Assembly: GCA_949152475.1 (NCBI GenBank)
Contig: OX424561.1
Span: 27,212,481-27,276,480 of the forward strand
Direction: 5' to 3'
Origin: Terebella lapidaria
Taxonomy: Eukaryota > Annelida > Polychaeta > Terebellida > Terebellidae
Length of the DNA stretch: 64,000 nt
The position numbers and the translations under genes were made by a program. How positions within the stretch are numbered: the stretch's first letter is position 1; every line of letters starts with the position of its first letter. This document shows positions 45,940 to 57,660 of the stretch, in pieces. The notes beneath the pieces were generated by a model. The model saw nothing but the letters and a program-made list of their open reading frames with translations, was not told the origin of the DNA and did not search any database.

Positions 45940-46254
45940 ATTCGAGCCACTCTCGTGGTTTTAGTCAATCGGGATAGCACAGAGATATACATGGGGTTTG
46001 CTGGTAAGACGGTCCTCTGGCTCACAAGTGGTTGGGGAGGTGAATTTTGTTATTTCATTCAGATTATACAAATAGATGGGGACCGAAATAACCGGATTGG
46101 CCAGAATCAGTCAGATTCAATAAACTGGTCATGTCCAGACTTTGAGTTTTCAATTAGGTTGTCTCAAGATGACAAATTTGCCCCAGCATCTTGTAAGGTG
46201 AAAGTCAGGACAATAACCCTGTGGAATACCAGTTTTAGGAGCGAATCAAATTGA
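45940..46254 (+). CDS. Unrecognised cysteine-containing exon, copy 1
   Basis: The open frame follows a possible acceptor (GAATCTGGCACAG) and reads to a TGA; it has no ATG at its head, so it is an exon rather than a whole gene if real. It encodes GFAGKTVLWL, SGWGGEFCYF, DSINWSCPDFEF and ASCKVKVRTITLWN. The beta-strand-like pattern with Cys...Trp-Ser-Cys...Cys faintly resembles an immunoglobulin-type or other secreted beta domain, but I do not claim a family. Against the copy at 50447-50761, seven of eleven base differences are synonymous, which supports past coding selection. Copy 1 has Gly where copy 2 has Trp and Cys. Confidence 0.45.
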   Translation: MRATLVVLVNRDSTEIYMGFAGKTVLWLTSGWGGEFCYFIQIIQIDGDRNNRIGQNQSDSINWSCPDFEFSIRLSQDDKFAPASCKVKVRTITLWNTSFRSESN

Positions 46255-46431
46255 CAGGGTACATATCCTGTCAACTTCTAGACAAGACATGGTGGGGAAA
46301 AGAAATTAAGTTCAGTGTATGTCTGAGTGAAATGCATTAATCGATTATTGCGCTAATATTTATCATAGCATGGTAGTTTGTATTTCCTGCTTCTGCTTAG
46401 TAATTGATCACGTGTTGAAAACTCCCCACAC

Positions 46432-46713
46432 GTGCATATTTGCTGCTGTGAGCTCAGATCCAGAGATGGGGTTGAACTTTATCCGGTTCATCCAGATCAA
46501 ATACAGAAGCCTTGCACGTTAGTCCACACAATGATCTGCACACAAGACCCATTAGCTATTGAAGTATTATTGGACGGGGTATATCTTTGTGACGTGAGTG
46601 GATACTTTCTGAAGAACCATGCCATTGTGAACAGTATAAAAGCATATACCTTATGTAATAATTCCATGCTTCCGGTTTACAGCGACACAATAGAAATCTT
46701 CGCTTACAAATGA
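46432..46713 (+). CDS. Unrecognised open frame following the Cys exon, copy 1
   Basis: About 93 codons containing ELRSRDGVELYPVHP, CTQDPLAIEVLLDGVYLC and LCNNSMLPVYSDTIEIF. It appears identical in copy 2 (50939-51220). An internal GTGAGT after CTTTGTGAC could be a splice donor. A decayed third copy near 55950-56090 keeps 'NCTQDPVTIEILLSGG'. Probably an exon of the same unknown gene; no family recognised. Confidence 0.35.
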   Translation: MHICCCELRSRDGVELYPVHPDQIQKPCTLVHTMICTQDPLAIEVLLDGVYLCDVSGYFLKNHAIVNSIKAYTLCNNSMLPVYSDTIEIFAYK

Positions 46714-47416
46714 ATGTCTTTCAGACCTAATTGTATTCTCCTTTGTATAAATAATGTCAAATGGGATAATGAATTAAAACTTACCTCTCCACTCATGGAT
46801 GGAGGAAGCAACATATATCATATATATGTATGTACATAAAGCTGGTAGCAAACCCATCGGGCTCTTTGGGATGTTTATATCAGGTCATACATCGATGTGC
46901 TGGATATGAAATGCAAGTTATTGATTGATATCTCTTGAGTCGAACTGAAGCTTTCAATAATGATTTTTTTCCCAACGTAAATCTTGAAAAAACTTAAACT
47001 TCCTAGTATTTCTTTGCTTTTCCCCAAACATTTTAGGCTGCAAAATGCGCATGTATAATATGTGATATGATGGTTTTGTCTTTGAATCTGAGTAACTCTT
47101 ACAATATATAGTTGACAGCTTCCAAATTTTTTATCGATTGTCACTGCCTTGATGATTTTCAGGATCCTGATTTGATCCTTTGGGACAGAGGACAGCTTAC
47201 ATTTTCATATCTTAATGATGTTGGATGCACTGCAACAAAATCCACGCTCACTATAATGTTTTAATTACCCTGAACGTACTTTGCATTTCATATTTTGCTG
47301 TCAAATTGCAATCCGGTTTCCCAAGTCATGATAATCAGAGAGGGTCATGCATTAAAAATAGTACATACTTTTGTGATCTTGTGGCTGGTGAAGTCACGCA
47401 AATACCATAGTCTCCC

Positions 47417-47680
47417 TATACTCCGATTTTTCTAACTTGTTTACACTGTTTTTCGCTGAAATTTTTGCGATTTTAAATGGTATCGTTCTGTAACTTGGCA
47501 TACTTCAAACGGCAATACTCTACCGAATTTCAGATTTGGAAATCTACTCCCAATGTTAAATTTAGCGCTGTCATTCAATTTCTGGGTCCGCGCACAATTT
47601 TGTGTATTTGCTCGGTTTTGTAGCTGTGCAATCTTTCGTAATCAACACGTTTGTGTAGGATACACCCCAATGTGTCTTCT
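47417..47680. mobile_element. Element C, left arm and middle only
   Basis: Starts TATACTCCGATTTTTCTAAC and matches 51925-52180. Its right arm is replaced by a reversed Helentron-like fragment. Confidence 0.65.
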
Positions 47681-48126
47681 TCTATCACAGAGGTATATGA
47701 GGGGAATCTTTTGAAACCAAAAACTCAAAACTGATCAGACAGTTTTTGAGAAAATGGCCGTCAAAGTCCCAAATTGAGCGTTTTTCGACAAAAACGGCCG
47801 CCTTTTTGAAAAAAAATGCGAAAATGAAAAAAAAAAAAAAAAAATACCTCCTTCTCAAAAATATTTTTAGGTGGACGGACGTGCGAACGGATGGGCATTA
47901 CGGGCGGACCCAATGTTAAATTTCCTATCTTAACTTTCCCCGTAAGTCCTGAAAAAATCCCCATAAGACCGCACTTTTGGCTTAAACTGTTGTTGTGGGG
48001 CGTTTTCAGCTTTATTCCCCCTAAGAAATCCCCGTAAACCCTTCTGGTATGCCCGGACAGACGGACGGACGGACGACGGACGCAACGCCATGCCAATAGG
48101 TTATCGGACCAAAGGTCCGGTAACCT
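47681..48126 (-). mobile_element. Reversed AGGTTACC Helentron-like fragment
   Basis: Contains TTTTTGAGAAAATGGCCGTC, a long A run, (GACG)n-rich sequence and the diagnostic end GGTCCGGTAACCT at 48126. It is truncated inside and lacks the 134-bp repeats. It lies exactly at the boundary between block copies 1 and 2. Confidence 0.65.
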
Positions 48127-48153
48127 AAAAAGGTGCAAGACTGATCAAATGGT

Positions 48154-48528
48154 ATGTTTTCAGTGGACGAGCAGCATAACGGGACAGCACAAGTTACTTG
48201 GGCCAAAAATATTCATATGAATATTTTCAAAGAAGTGCATTGTTCCTACAGTATTAAAAATGTTGAAACAATATACGAGCTCTTTGGAATTGAAGATAGA
48301 ACAGAATTTAAAAGCGGTTTAAATTTTAGCAGGAACAGGCAGAAACAAGCAGAAAATATGCACAGTTTGATGACTAGGGAAAATCACAGTTATTCATGCA
48401 TGAAAACGCTGGACAGAGTAAAGAGTCTGTGTGTAGAACTCGTCAGGAAAAAGAATAGATATGAGGCACGAATTAATTCAGCTAGTTCTAAAAGTGGTTT
48501 CAGCTTTGATTGTCAAAGAAACCAATAG
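48154..48528 (+). CDS. Unrecognised open frame at the start of block copy 2
   Basis: About 120 codons after a TATGTTTTCAG acceptor, with CSYSIKNVETIYELFG, NFSRNRQKQAENMH and VELVRKKNRYEAR. No family recognised. Differences from copy 1 are mainly non-synonymous and include a frameshift, so coding status is doubtful. Confidence 0.25.
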   Translation: MFSVDEQHNGTAQVTWAKNIHMNIFKEVHCSYSIKNVETIYELFGIEDRTEFKSGLNFSRNRQKQAENMHSLMTRENHSYSCMKTLDRVKSLCVELVRKKNRYEARINSASSKSGFSFDCQRNQ

Positions 48529-50446
48529 CAATAATCAACCAATAATCAATCGCAAACGAAAGGGCTCGGAGATATTACGTAAATGCTCACGGAACGCCTG
48601 ATTAAATTTAGCAATAGTATGCAAATCAGGACAAAACTGTCACCATTTTGCCGAAAACAACTCCATTTATCAATCAAGTTGCATCATGGAAGTCGTGGGT
48701 AACCAGTCATCCGTAAAGGTGCTGAACGACATTGCAAACGCATGCGACTATTCGAGATACCCCCGAAGAGTCCACTTTCTGACATTCAGTCTGTCCCGGT
48801 GTGCTCTTTGAGGTAAACCCTCACACGGGAAGGAAGGAAGTGTCGGCACGCATGGCACACGTCAAGTGCTGACGCTGGTCGGGCTACTGACCTCAGACAA
48901 TCATTTGCAAGTTTTGTTATCACATCAGACACGCATCACTTGTTCTCTGAAGCGTGGTGCCAACTCTCATGGAGGTAGTTCGCGTTTGAGAAGCAAGTTC
49001 CCACATTGGTCACTTATTGATCAGGATAGACGCATGGCACTCCCAGTCCAGGTGACATCATGCAAGTGAAGATGGTGTGTAGCTGATAATGCCCGCATCA
49101 CTTCATTACATGATGCTGTGTCTTGTGATATTTGTGGCAGTCGGACTCTAGGGTATACTAGACAGTATACAATGCACACTATCGCGCACCTTCTTGGATT
49201 ATGATGACTGGAAAAAGAGAATTTAGCAGATTGCAAAATACATTGCAGGGTATAATTCCCAAGGAGTACTGGACAGGTTCTATTGCAGCCAGCACTACTC
49301 TCATCACTTTTATTGACGTCATATATATTCAAAGTATTCAATATCGGTGGCTCACAACCGCCCTCAGTTTGTCAAATAGTTTCCAACAATATTTCTTGAT
49401 TTGCATCGAGATTTTTTAGTTTCCAACAAGATTTTTTCTTGGGTTCCAACAACAAATTCTTGTTTCCAATAAGATTGTTTTGTTCCCAACAAGGATTTTC
49501 CTTTGTTTCCAACAATATGTTGTATTGTGTCGATTGCACGTGTCGGTTATATAATAATCTAGGATTAAGTAGATGTGATAACAGTCATTGTCACAATAAT
49601 TTATTACATTGACACACTGTGATAGAACGATAATCATTGCCGTGTGATATCACAAACGTGTACTCAAACAAATGAAAACCACAGTTACGGTATACTCCAA
49701 TGCCAGGCTGGTTTGTTTTGGAGTAACCAGGACAACATTGGACCCGGGCGCTTAGTCATTGCCTCACCGATTGGGCAATGACCATCATAAAACAATCGTG
49801 ACGTTGGCGATGGAAAGAGACGTAACGGGATCAATTGGTCTAAAATTACCTCGAATTACTTTTATGGTTTGGATACGTAACACTACGCGCGTTAGATGTT
49901 TATTTTCGTTCTCCTATCAGTTTATGGTGACAGCAAATATGGATTTTTTTAAACGTGAGTAGTTTCATAGCGAAGGAGACAATGGATTCGGTTTACTAGC
50001 AGCTCTGTCCTTATACTGAAGGTGCTGATCTCTGTTCCATCATTGTATATTGGGATAACGAGGATGTGTGAACAATGTCAGACATGTCGAATATCATTCA
50101 ATAACTTAAGAACTAACGAGGGCAGTAATTTTGTATTTATTATTGCTAACATAACACTCTACAAAATTGCTTACCAGGTAACAACATTAATATTCAAATG
50201 GCAAAACCTGAGGAAAATAATAAAATACGCTGCTCGTCGGCCACGTTGGACCACGGAAACGCCTGGTGTGCTGAGTGAAGCATATAAGTGATAATGATAC
50301 CCGTGCAAAGGCAATGAAATTATCGAAATTCCCACACACATACAACTGTCCTACATTGTCTGTCACCAAAATGCTATTTCGGGTATACCAGTAGAAATAC
50401 CTCACGTATCAGCTTATGTGATACATTACTATTGAATCTGGCACAG

Positions 50447-50761
50447 ATTCGAGCCACTCTCGTGGTTTTAGTCAATCGGGACAGCACAGAGATATACATG
50501 GGGTTTGCTGGTAAGACAGTCCTCTGGCTCACAAGTGGTTGGGGAGGTGAATTTTGTTATTTCATACAGATTGTTCAAATAGATTGGGACCGGAATAACC
50601 GCATTTGCCAGAATCAGTCAGATTCAATAAACTGGTCATGTCCAGACTTCGAGTTTTCAATTAGGTTGTCTCAAGATGACAAATTTGCCCCAGCATCTTG
50701 TAAGGTGAAAGTCAGAACAATAACCCTGTGGAATACCAGTTTTAGGAGCGAATCAAATTGA
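50447..50761 (+). CDS. Unrecognised cysteine-containing exon, copy 2
   Basis: Counterpart of 45940-46254, with IVQIDWDRNNRICQNQ where copy 1 has Gly in place of Trp and Cys. The decayed third copy near 55510-55560 also encodes IDWD, suggesting that copy 2 keeps the ancestral residues. Exon limits are inferred. Confidence 0.45.
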   Translation: MRATLVVLVNRDSTEIYMGFAGKTVLWLTSGWGGEFCYFIQIVQIDWDRNNRICQNQSDSINWSCPDFEFSIRLSQDDKFAPASCKVKVRTITLWNTSFRSESN

Positions 50762-50938
50762 CAGGGTACATACCCTGTCAACTTCTAGACAAGACATGGT
50801 GGGGAAAAGAAATTAAGTTCAGTGTATGTCTGAGTGAAATGCATTAATCGATTATTGCGCTAATATTTATCATAGCATGGTAGTTTGTATTTCCTGCTTC
50901 TGCTTAGTAATTGATCACGTGTTGAAAACTCCCCACAC

Positions 50939-51220
50939 GTGCATATTTGCTGCTGTGAGCTCAGATCCAGAGATGGGGTTGAACTTTATCCGGTTCATCC
51001 AGATCAAATACAGAAGCCTTGCACGTTAGTCCACACAATGATCTGCACACAAGACCCATTAGCTATTGAAGTATTATTGGACGGGGTATATCTTTGTGAC
51101 GTGAGTGGATACTTTCTGAAGAACCATGCCATTGTGAACAGTATAAAAGCATATACCTTATGTAATAATTCCATGCTTCCGGTTTACAGCGACACAATAG
51201 AAATCTTCGCTTACAAATGA
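50939..51220 (+). CDS. Unrecognised open frame following the Cys exon, copy 2
   Basis: Same 93-codon frame as 46432-46713 with no difference noticed. No family recognised. Confidence 0.35.
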   Translation: MHICCCELRSRDGVELYPVHPDQIQKPCTLVHTMICTQDPLAIEVLLDGVYLCDVSGYFLKNHAIVNSIKAYTLCNNSMLPVYSDTIEIFAYK

Positions 51221-51924
51221 ATGTCTTTCAGACCTAATTGTATTCTCCTTTGTATAAATAATGTCAAATGGGATTATGAATTAAAACTTACCTCTCCACT
51301 CATGGATGGAGGAAGCAACATATATCATATATATGTATGTACATAAAGCTGGTAGCAAACCCATCGGGTTCTTTGGGATGTTTATATCAGGTCATACATT
51401 GATGTGCTGGATATGAAATGCAAGTTATTGATTGATATCTCTTGAGTCAAACTGAAGCTTTCAATAATGATTTTTTTCCCAACGTAAATCTTGAAAAAAA
51501 CTTAAACTTCCTAGTATTTCTTTGCTTTTCCCCAAACATTTTAGGCTGCAAAATGCGCATGTATAATATGTGATATGATGGTTTTGTCTTTGAATCTGAG
51601 TAACTCTTACAATATATAGTTGACAGCTTCCAAATTTTTTATCGAATGTCACTGCCTTGATGATTTTCAGGATCCCGATTTGATCCTTTGTGACAGAGGA
51701 CAGCTTACATTTTCATATCTTAATGATGTTGGATGCACTGCAACAAAATCCACGCTCGCTATAATGTTTTAATTACCCTGAACGTACTTTGCATTTCATA
51801 TTTTGCTGTCAAATTGCAATCCGGTTTCCCAAGTCATGATAATCAGAGAGGGTCATGCATTATAGATAGTACATACTTTTGTGATCTTGTGGCTGATGAA
51901 GTCACGCAAATACCATAGTCTCCC

Positions 51925-52345
51925 TATACTCCGATTTTTCTAACTCGTTTACACTGTTTTTCGCTGAAATTTTTGCGATTTTAAATGGTATCGTTCTGTA
52001 ACTTGGCATACTTCAAACGGCAATACTCTACCGAGTTTCAGACTTGGAAATCTACTCCCAATGTTAAATTTAGCGCTGTCATTAAATTTTCACACAATTT
52101 TGTGTATTTGCTCGGTTTTGTAGCTGTGCAATCTTTCGAAATCAACACGTTTGTGTAGGATATACCCCAATGTGTCTTCTGATCCAGTATTACAGTAATA
52201 TTTTTACACAGGAAGTCTGAAATTTGGTAGGAAGTTGCCGTTCGACTCCTAAGCGAAGTATGCCAAATTATAGAACGATAACATTTAGCTTCGCAAAAAA
52301 TATCGTCAAAAACAGGTGTAAACAAGTGAGAAAAATCAGAGTATA
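51925..52345. mobile_element. Element C, complete MITE-like copy (421 bp)
   Basis: Inverted arms of about 115-120 bp: TATACTCCGATTTTTCTAAC... at the left and ...GAGAAAAATCAGAGTATA at the right, with a ~170-bp middle. Other partial copies are at 506-1996 and 47417. Non-coding; superfamily not assigned. Confidence 0.75.
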
Positions 52346-52987
52346 TATGCACAACATCTGAGTGGGTTTGAATACATGTATAGGTGGTGTTACATAATAG
52401 ATTGTATTTATCAGTTGGTGACCAATCTTGGAATATTGCCTTTTCAAAATCAGCACAACCCGATCCAGTACCACGCTTCAGTGGACATGTAGTGGCTGCC
52501 TGATGTGATAACAAAACTTTCGCTTAGTTGCCTGAAGTCAGCGACCAGATCCGCGTCAGCACTTGGCGTGTGTCACGCGTGCCAACACTTCCTTCCCATG
52601 TAGGTAGGTAGGTAGGTAATTTATTTTGTACAAACACGATAAATACATGATCGGTCGGTAAGATAAAATTCTTCATGAAAGTGTACGTACAGGACACCAG
52701 AGAAGCTAACGCTCATCGAGCTGGTGACCTTAAATTTGCAGGTAATATATACAATAGCCATAGAAATCATTTACCATCCAATGACAGTGAACAATACTTC
52801 CACCAACTAAAACAAAATAAAACACGAAATGGACAATAAATACGGAACGAACACACAACAATGCTATGTCTGAATACTGAATGTGAGCACAAGGTACAAT
52901 AACAAATTATATTTACATCAGGGTACATCAGGGTACAAAACTTACATGTTCAGGTCACCAGTGAACTAGGATTTCCTATATCCTCCA

Positions 52988-53368
52988 TTATACAAAATAT
53001 CGAGATAATAGATATGTTTTAATCTTGCTTTTGAAGATCGACAAAGATCTTGAGGATTTAATTGATTCTGGGATGGCTTGCCAAAGTTTCAAACAATAGT
53101 TTTTCAGTAAATATACCCCGTTATTTGTATTCACTTTACTTACAGTGAAGAATTCATTGTGTCGCGTACTCAGCATGGGTGAATGCGGTCTCAATACATA
53201 CTTGAATATAATCGGTAGTTTTCCATTGACATAATGATATATAAAGGGATACATTTTCAATTGATGTATTTCTTGAAGCTGAAGTAACTCGGTTGTTGTG
53301 TACAATTCTTCAGTAGGAAATCGATGCGGTTTACAAGTCAGAATTTTTATGATCTTATTCTGCAGCAC
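52988..53368 (-). pseudogene. LINE C-terminal domain fragment
   Basis: About 126 codons typical of the region after the RT in jockey/CR1-like elements (LQNKIIKILT, FPTEELYTTTELLQLQEI, LKNYCLKLWQAIPESIKS). Downstream is the 3' tail of the LINE. Confidence 0.8.
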
Positions 53369-53928
53369 TTATAGTGGTTTGAGAATACTATTTTTAGCGG
53401 TTCCGTAGATTTCGATACAATATGACAGGCGTGAATACACAAATGCAAAGTAGAGTTGTAATTTAGTTTCATATGGCAGGTAATTCCTGATGCGATAAAA
53501 ATTGTTAGTATATTTCACAAGTTTTTTTACAAAGTTCTGATACATGCGGTTTCCATGTTAACTCCTCGCCAATTACGAGACCCAGATATCAAGCTGATTC
53601 TGCTTTGTATATTATATTTCCATACAGTTCATAATACAATCAGGTTTTTTTATATTTTGAGGATAAAATATCGTATAATTAGTTTTTCCTAAGTGCAGTG
53701 TTAGTTTATTGGCATCAAACCATATTTTTTTCTATTTCATTAACACATATTTCGTCTCCTGTTTCGTCATCAGCAAATAGCCGAATAGAGATATTTGGAA
53801 CAACGTTACTAAAATCATTGACGTAAATCAAAAACAATAAGGGCCCAATGAGGGGGGTTAGATCACCATGGTGAAAGTCGAAAACCGCACCTTACTCCCA
53901 AGCACGGAACCTTGGGGAACACCAGTTT

Positions 53929-54405
53929 TTATGGTTTGTTGTTCAGAGTAAACACCATTGTAAACACCGTAAACATACATTGTTTCCGCTCAGTCAAATA
54001 ACTGCATAACAACTCATAACATTTTCCTCGGAAACCATCGATCAACAGCTTTTGTTTCAAAATATTATGATCGACGGTGTCAAACGCCTTTTTCAAGTCC
54101 AGGTATAATCCGAGCACATTTTCTCCATCGCCCAACTTGATTCGAATATTATTAATTGTTTCTAATAGAGTCTGAGCAGTTGAGTGACCAGCTCGAAATC
54201 CGAATTGATATCCGCATAATATATTATTATGAGCTATGAAATTTCGTAATCTTTTCTCGATAACTTTTTCCAATAATTTGTTTAGGCATGATAGCAAACT
54301 AATCGGGCGATAATTTTCAGGCATAGTTGAATCGCCCTTTTTGAACAAAGGTATTACCTTGGCGATTTTAAGACATTTCGGATAGACTCCGGTTGCAAGG
54401 CTCAA
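53929..54405 (-). pseudogene. LINE reverse transcriptase fragment (fingers and palm, motifs 0-A)
   Basis: About 158 codons: fingers motif IPLFKKGD, NYRPISLL, GFRAGHSTAQ, then LDLKKAFDTVDHNIL with the first catalytic Asp, ending in a frameshift within YLTERKQC. The rest of the palm, including the FADD catalytic pair, continues in other frames to about 53700. Confidence 0.88.
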
Positions 54406-56679
54406 ATGTGACAGTTATCTTGAATAACACACGGGGCACATAACAAATGTTGGGGGAGTTGCGTGTGTGTGTGTTGATTCGGACGGCCACATGCCTTTGC
54501 ACTATCATTCAACACCATATTATGGTTCATTGGACTCACAGGGCAATTCCATGGATAATCATCAACTGCATGGACTTTGACAATATTGCGACGATTTGCA
54601 TACAAAAAGATCAGTCACCATGCCGGATTTTACGTATTAACTTTTCGGGGTACATTCACCTGCTTATGCTTTGTGCATGTTTTCGTTTAGTTAAGTTGGC
54701 ACCCTATCCCATCTAGATCGTCAAGTTCGACAAAGCTGTTCATGAAGCTCATGGCATTCATGTTATATACTGGAATGATGCGCATCCTTTTCATGTTTCA
54801 ATCTGTCCCTTAGGTAACCACAGTAACACTAAACATTGTGTCTATTTCAATAACTCAAACTAACTCACCAAACATTTATAACTCAAATCCAAGGTCCGTT
54901 TCAGTGTATGTCGAATTGTCAAGTCATATGACTGTATTGTTTCAGGATGAAATATACACCAAAGGTGGCTTTGTCTTAGAATTTTATCGAACTAAGTTAC
55001 AACCAAAATTTTCTTGCAAACTATTTCAAATTGGTCTCATATTTATTTTCAGTCGTGTATTGTGTTTTCCTTCTGAAGAAAAAGCACATTGGTAACATCC
55101 ATTTTTCAGATGCATTCCGACTTCTCGAAATGGACAACTAGGAACGTTAGGCACGTCTCAAAATATTGTTTCTTGCTTGCACGCCTCAAATATTGTTTCT
55201 TGCTGCTAACCCGGCCGTATGGTTAGCAGATGCCCAACTATCGAATCTCAATCAGGTTCCTCGTTTGAATGCCATGTTATTGTGCATTCCACATACCGAT
55301 TCCTATTATTTTTCACATGCAGATATAATCTCATATCATTACGACACCTCAGTGACCATATATGTTTTAACCATATAAGGGACATGGATTCGAGTCACTT
55401 TTGTGGATTAATTGTGATGGCAAACAGGCATGCTTGGGGTGTATTTGTATCGGTAAGACAGAATTCACCTCGGGCTGGCGAGTGGTTGGAAAGTAAATCT
55501 TCCCATTTGTTATTCGAATAGATTGGGACCAAAATAACTCGGTTTGCAGCCAGGTCAAAATCAATAAATTAGTGCGATCCAGACTTTGAGTTTTCAATTA
55601 GGCTGTCTGGAGAAGACTAATTGGTTCTTATAAGGCGAGGTCATGGCATTGTGGAATACTGGTTTTAGGAGCAAATCAAACTGACAGGGTATATGGTATC
55701 ACTGGACAATCATTTAAGTGTCAGTTCAAGTGAAAGGTATCAATGAATTATTGCGCTAGAATTAATCATAGTGATTCAGCACTATCAATTGCCACAGTTT
55801 TCTACAAACATATATGCTATTGGGATCATGCATATGGGAAAATTAGCAGAATATAATAAGTGAAACGGCATGGCACACTATATAGTCTGCTTTTTCTTAC
55901 AAACTATCAGATCGACGCGTTGAAAACTCTCTACATGTGTATATTTGCTTCGCGCGTTCATCCAGATCGGATACAAAAGCAACATTGTACGTTGGTCCAT
56001 ATAATGGAGATACAGACATGATATTGAACTGTACACAAGACCCAGTAACTATTGAAATCTTACTGAGCGGAGGACATCTAGTAGTACCATACATCCTGTA
56101 GTACCATGCATCATGCTGTGAACAGTACGAAAGCAGGATGTAGTTCCGTGCTTCTGGTCCACAGCCAGACAATAACGCTTATAAACCAATAAATATATAT
56201 CAGGCATACAAGTATTGTCTTCTTTGTGAATACATGAAATGTAAATCTAGGAACATGGAAAGATCCTCCATTGCAACTCATGGACGGAACGAAGTGACAG
56301 ATAAATATATGGGGCTGAAAATATGGAACCAATACTCACGAAGTATTTCGAGCGAACAAAACCAAGTCCGTTATCCAATCTCGAAGTCAAGTGTCAGGCA
56401 TACATGGCCATGATGGGGTGAAATCATCTCTTCCGTAAAGAGTGAACATTTCTTGCTCCACTGGCACCCGTCATGAATTCCGAGAAATAACCTGCAAACA
56501 GGTCTTGCTGCACACTGTTGACAGATTGTGTGTACTTCTTATCAACGAGATCGTGATGACGTCTATAGAATTCATCGAGAGCAGCTATTGGTATGGGCAA
56601 AACATAAGCTTGTCATGGATATGTCGATTGTTTATATCAGGTCACAAACTGATATGGTTGATATAAAATATCGATTGAC

Positions 56680-56765
56680 ATATCTTGATTCAGACTGGAG
56701 CTTTCCATGTGTGATTTGCTTTATATCTTGATTCAGACTGGAGCTTTCCATGTGTGATTTGTCTT
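56680..56765 (+). repeat. 43-bp tandem duplication
   Basis: TATCTTGATTCAGACTGGAG and the following bases occur twice with a 43-bp period. Confidence 0.85.
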
Positions 56766-56993
56766 TACATCGTAAATTCTTGGGGAAAAATATCAGCTTC
56801 TTTCCTAACATTCATGCCAATAACGGAATAACATGGTGTAATATTTTGATCTTTGTTTGTCTTGCCAGCAGAATCTCACTAGATTGGTATATATATTTGA
56901 CAAGTTCCTACTTTTCTACCGAGTTTTCACCAGTCACTTCGTGGATTATGAAACGTTTTAGGATCCCGATTCGAATGGCATACTTATAAAGTT

Positions 56994-57057
56994 GTGTCTT
57001 CGTGTCTTCTTTGTGGTGGAAATTTGTGTCTTCGTGTCTTCTTTGTGGCGGAAATCG
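56994..57057 (+). repeat. 32-bp tandem duplication
   Basis: GTGTCTTCGTGTCTTCTTTG occurs twice with a 32-bp period, followed by GTGG[T/C]GGAAAT. Confidence 0.85.
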
Positions 57058-57289
57058 TTTAGAAATGTTGAACCCCATTGATCTTTTCACATAAAATATA
57101 CATTGATATTCAGGAAGTCTCGGTAGAGGACAGCTTGCATTTGTATGTCATACGGACGATAGACGTAGCCAGATCCACAATCACTATGATGTTGCAATCA
57201 CAGTTAACATTTGCATTTCATATTTCACAAGCAATTTTTGCAACGTGACTAATTGTGAAAATTTCAAATCCACCTCAACCCGATCCAGT

Positions 57290-57660
57290 ACCACGCTTCA
57301 GTGGACATGTAGTGGCTGACTGATGTGATAACAAAACTTTCGCTCAGTTGCCCGTAGTCAGCGACCAGATCAGCGTCAGCACTTGGCGCATGTCACGCGT
57401 GCCGACACTTCCTTCCCATTTGAACATGTTGAAAGTTATCTCGAATAATAGCACGGAACAAATGTCGGTGAGTTGCTTGTGTTTCCGACGGCCACATACC
57501 TTTGCACTATCATTCAGCAGCGTTATAGTTCACAGGACTCACGCACCCTACCAAATGGCATAGAATGTAGACCGACCGAGTTCTTTTGTTCATGGGTCAG
57601 GTCATGTTGTTGTCAAAGCTGTAAGGTTAACTTCGTGGAAGCTCATGCCGACATATATTG
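57290..57660 (+). repeat. Second copy of the block edge, the LINE empty site
   Basis: Parallels 52450-52599 joined to 54409-54760 without the LINE: CCCGATCCAGTACCACGCTT, CACTTCCTTCCCAT and GACGGCCACAT..CTTTGCAC are shared. Confidence 0.75.

Larger units (their letters stand above)
42574..47680 (+). repeat. Duplicated block, copy 1
   Basis: Begins AATAAAAAGGTGCAAGACTG and aligns with 48127-52200 over most of its length. It has two extra ~0.5-kb insertions absent from copy 2 (43622-44125 and 44540-45087). Contains the unrecognised exon-like frames described separately. Its right end runs into element C and then a Helentron-like fragment. Confidence 0.82.
48127..52200 (+). repeat. Duplicated block, copy 2
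   Basis: Aligns with copy 1 from AAAAAGGTGCAAGACTG onward without the two hairpin insertions. Similarity is uneven: the stretch from about 50760 to 51900 is almost identical to copy 1, while 49000-50300 carries many substitutions and small indels. Confidence 0.82.
52600..54408 (-). mobile_element. 5'-truncated, degenerate LINE (jockey/CR1-like) with TACC-repeat tail
   Basis: The minus strand carries reverse transcriptase pieces: KVIPLFKKGD, ENYRPISLLS, FGFRAGHSTAQTLLE, LYLDLKKAFDTVDH (motif A), GVPQGSVLG (motif B), then FADD near 53785, and a C-terminal frame at 52988-53368 (LQNKIIKILTCKPHRFP...). Several frameshifts separate these pieces. The 3' end reads AAATTACCTACCTACCTACC, a simple-repeat tail. 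The site without the LINE is seen in the paralogous DNA near 57415 (CTTCCTTCCCATTTGAACATG). Coding for RT only; the endonuclease part is missing. Confidence 0.9.
54409..57289 (+). repeat. Duplicated block, copy 3, decayed and partly rearranged
   Basis: Between about 55380 and 57250 many stretches match 45900-47300, including GACTTTGAGTTTTCAATTAG and GGAATACTGGTTTTAGGAGC, but frames are broken throughout. The first part (52450-52599 plus 54409-54760) is in the opposite orientation to its counterpart near 43250-43430. Confidence 0.65.

Noticed and set aside
52038-52514. 158-codon minus-strand open frame
   Set aside because: It spans element C and adjoining block-edge DNA, two unrelated pieces; no motif and no counterpart in the other copies.
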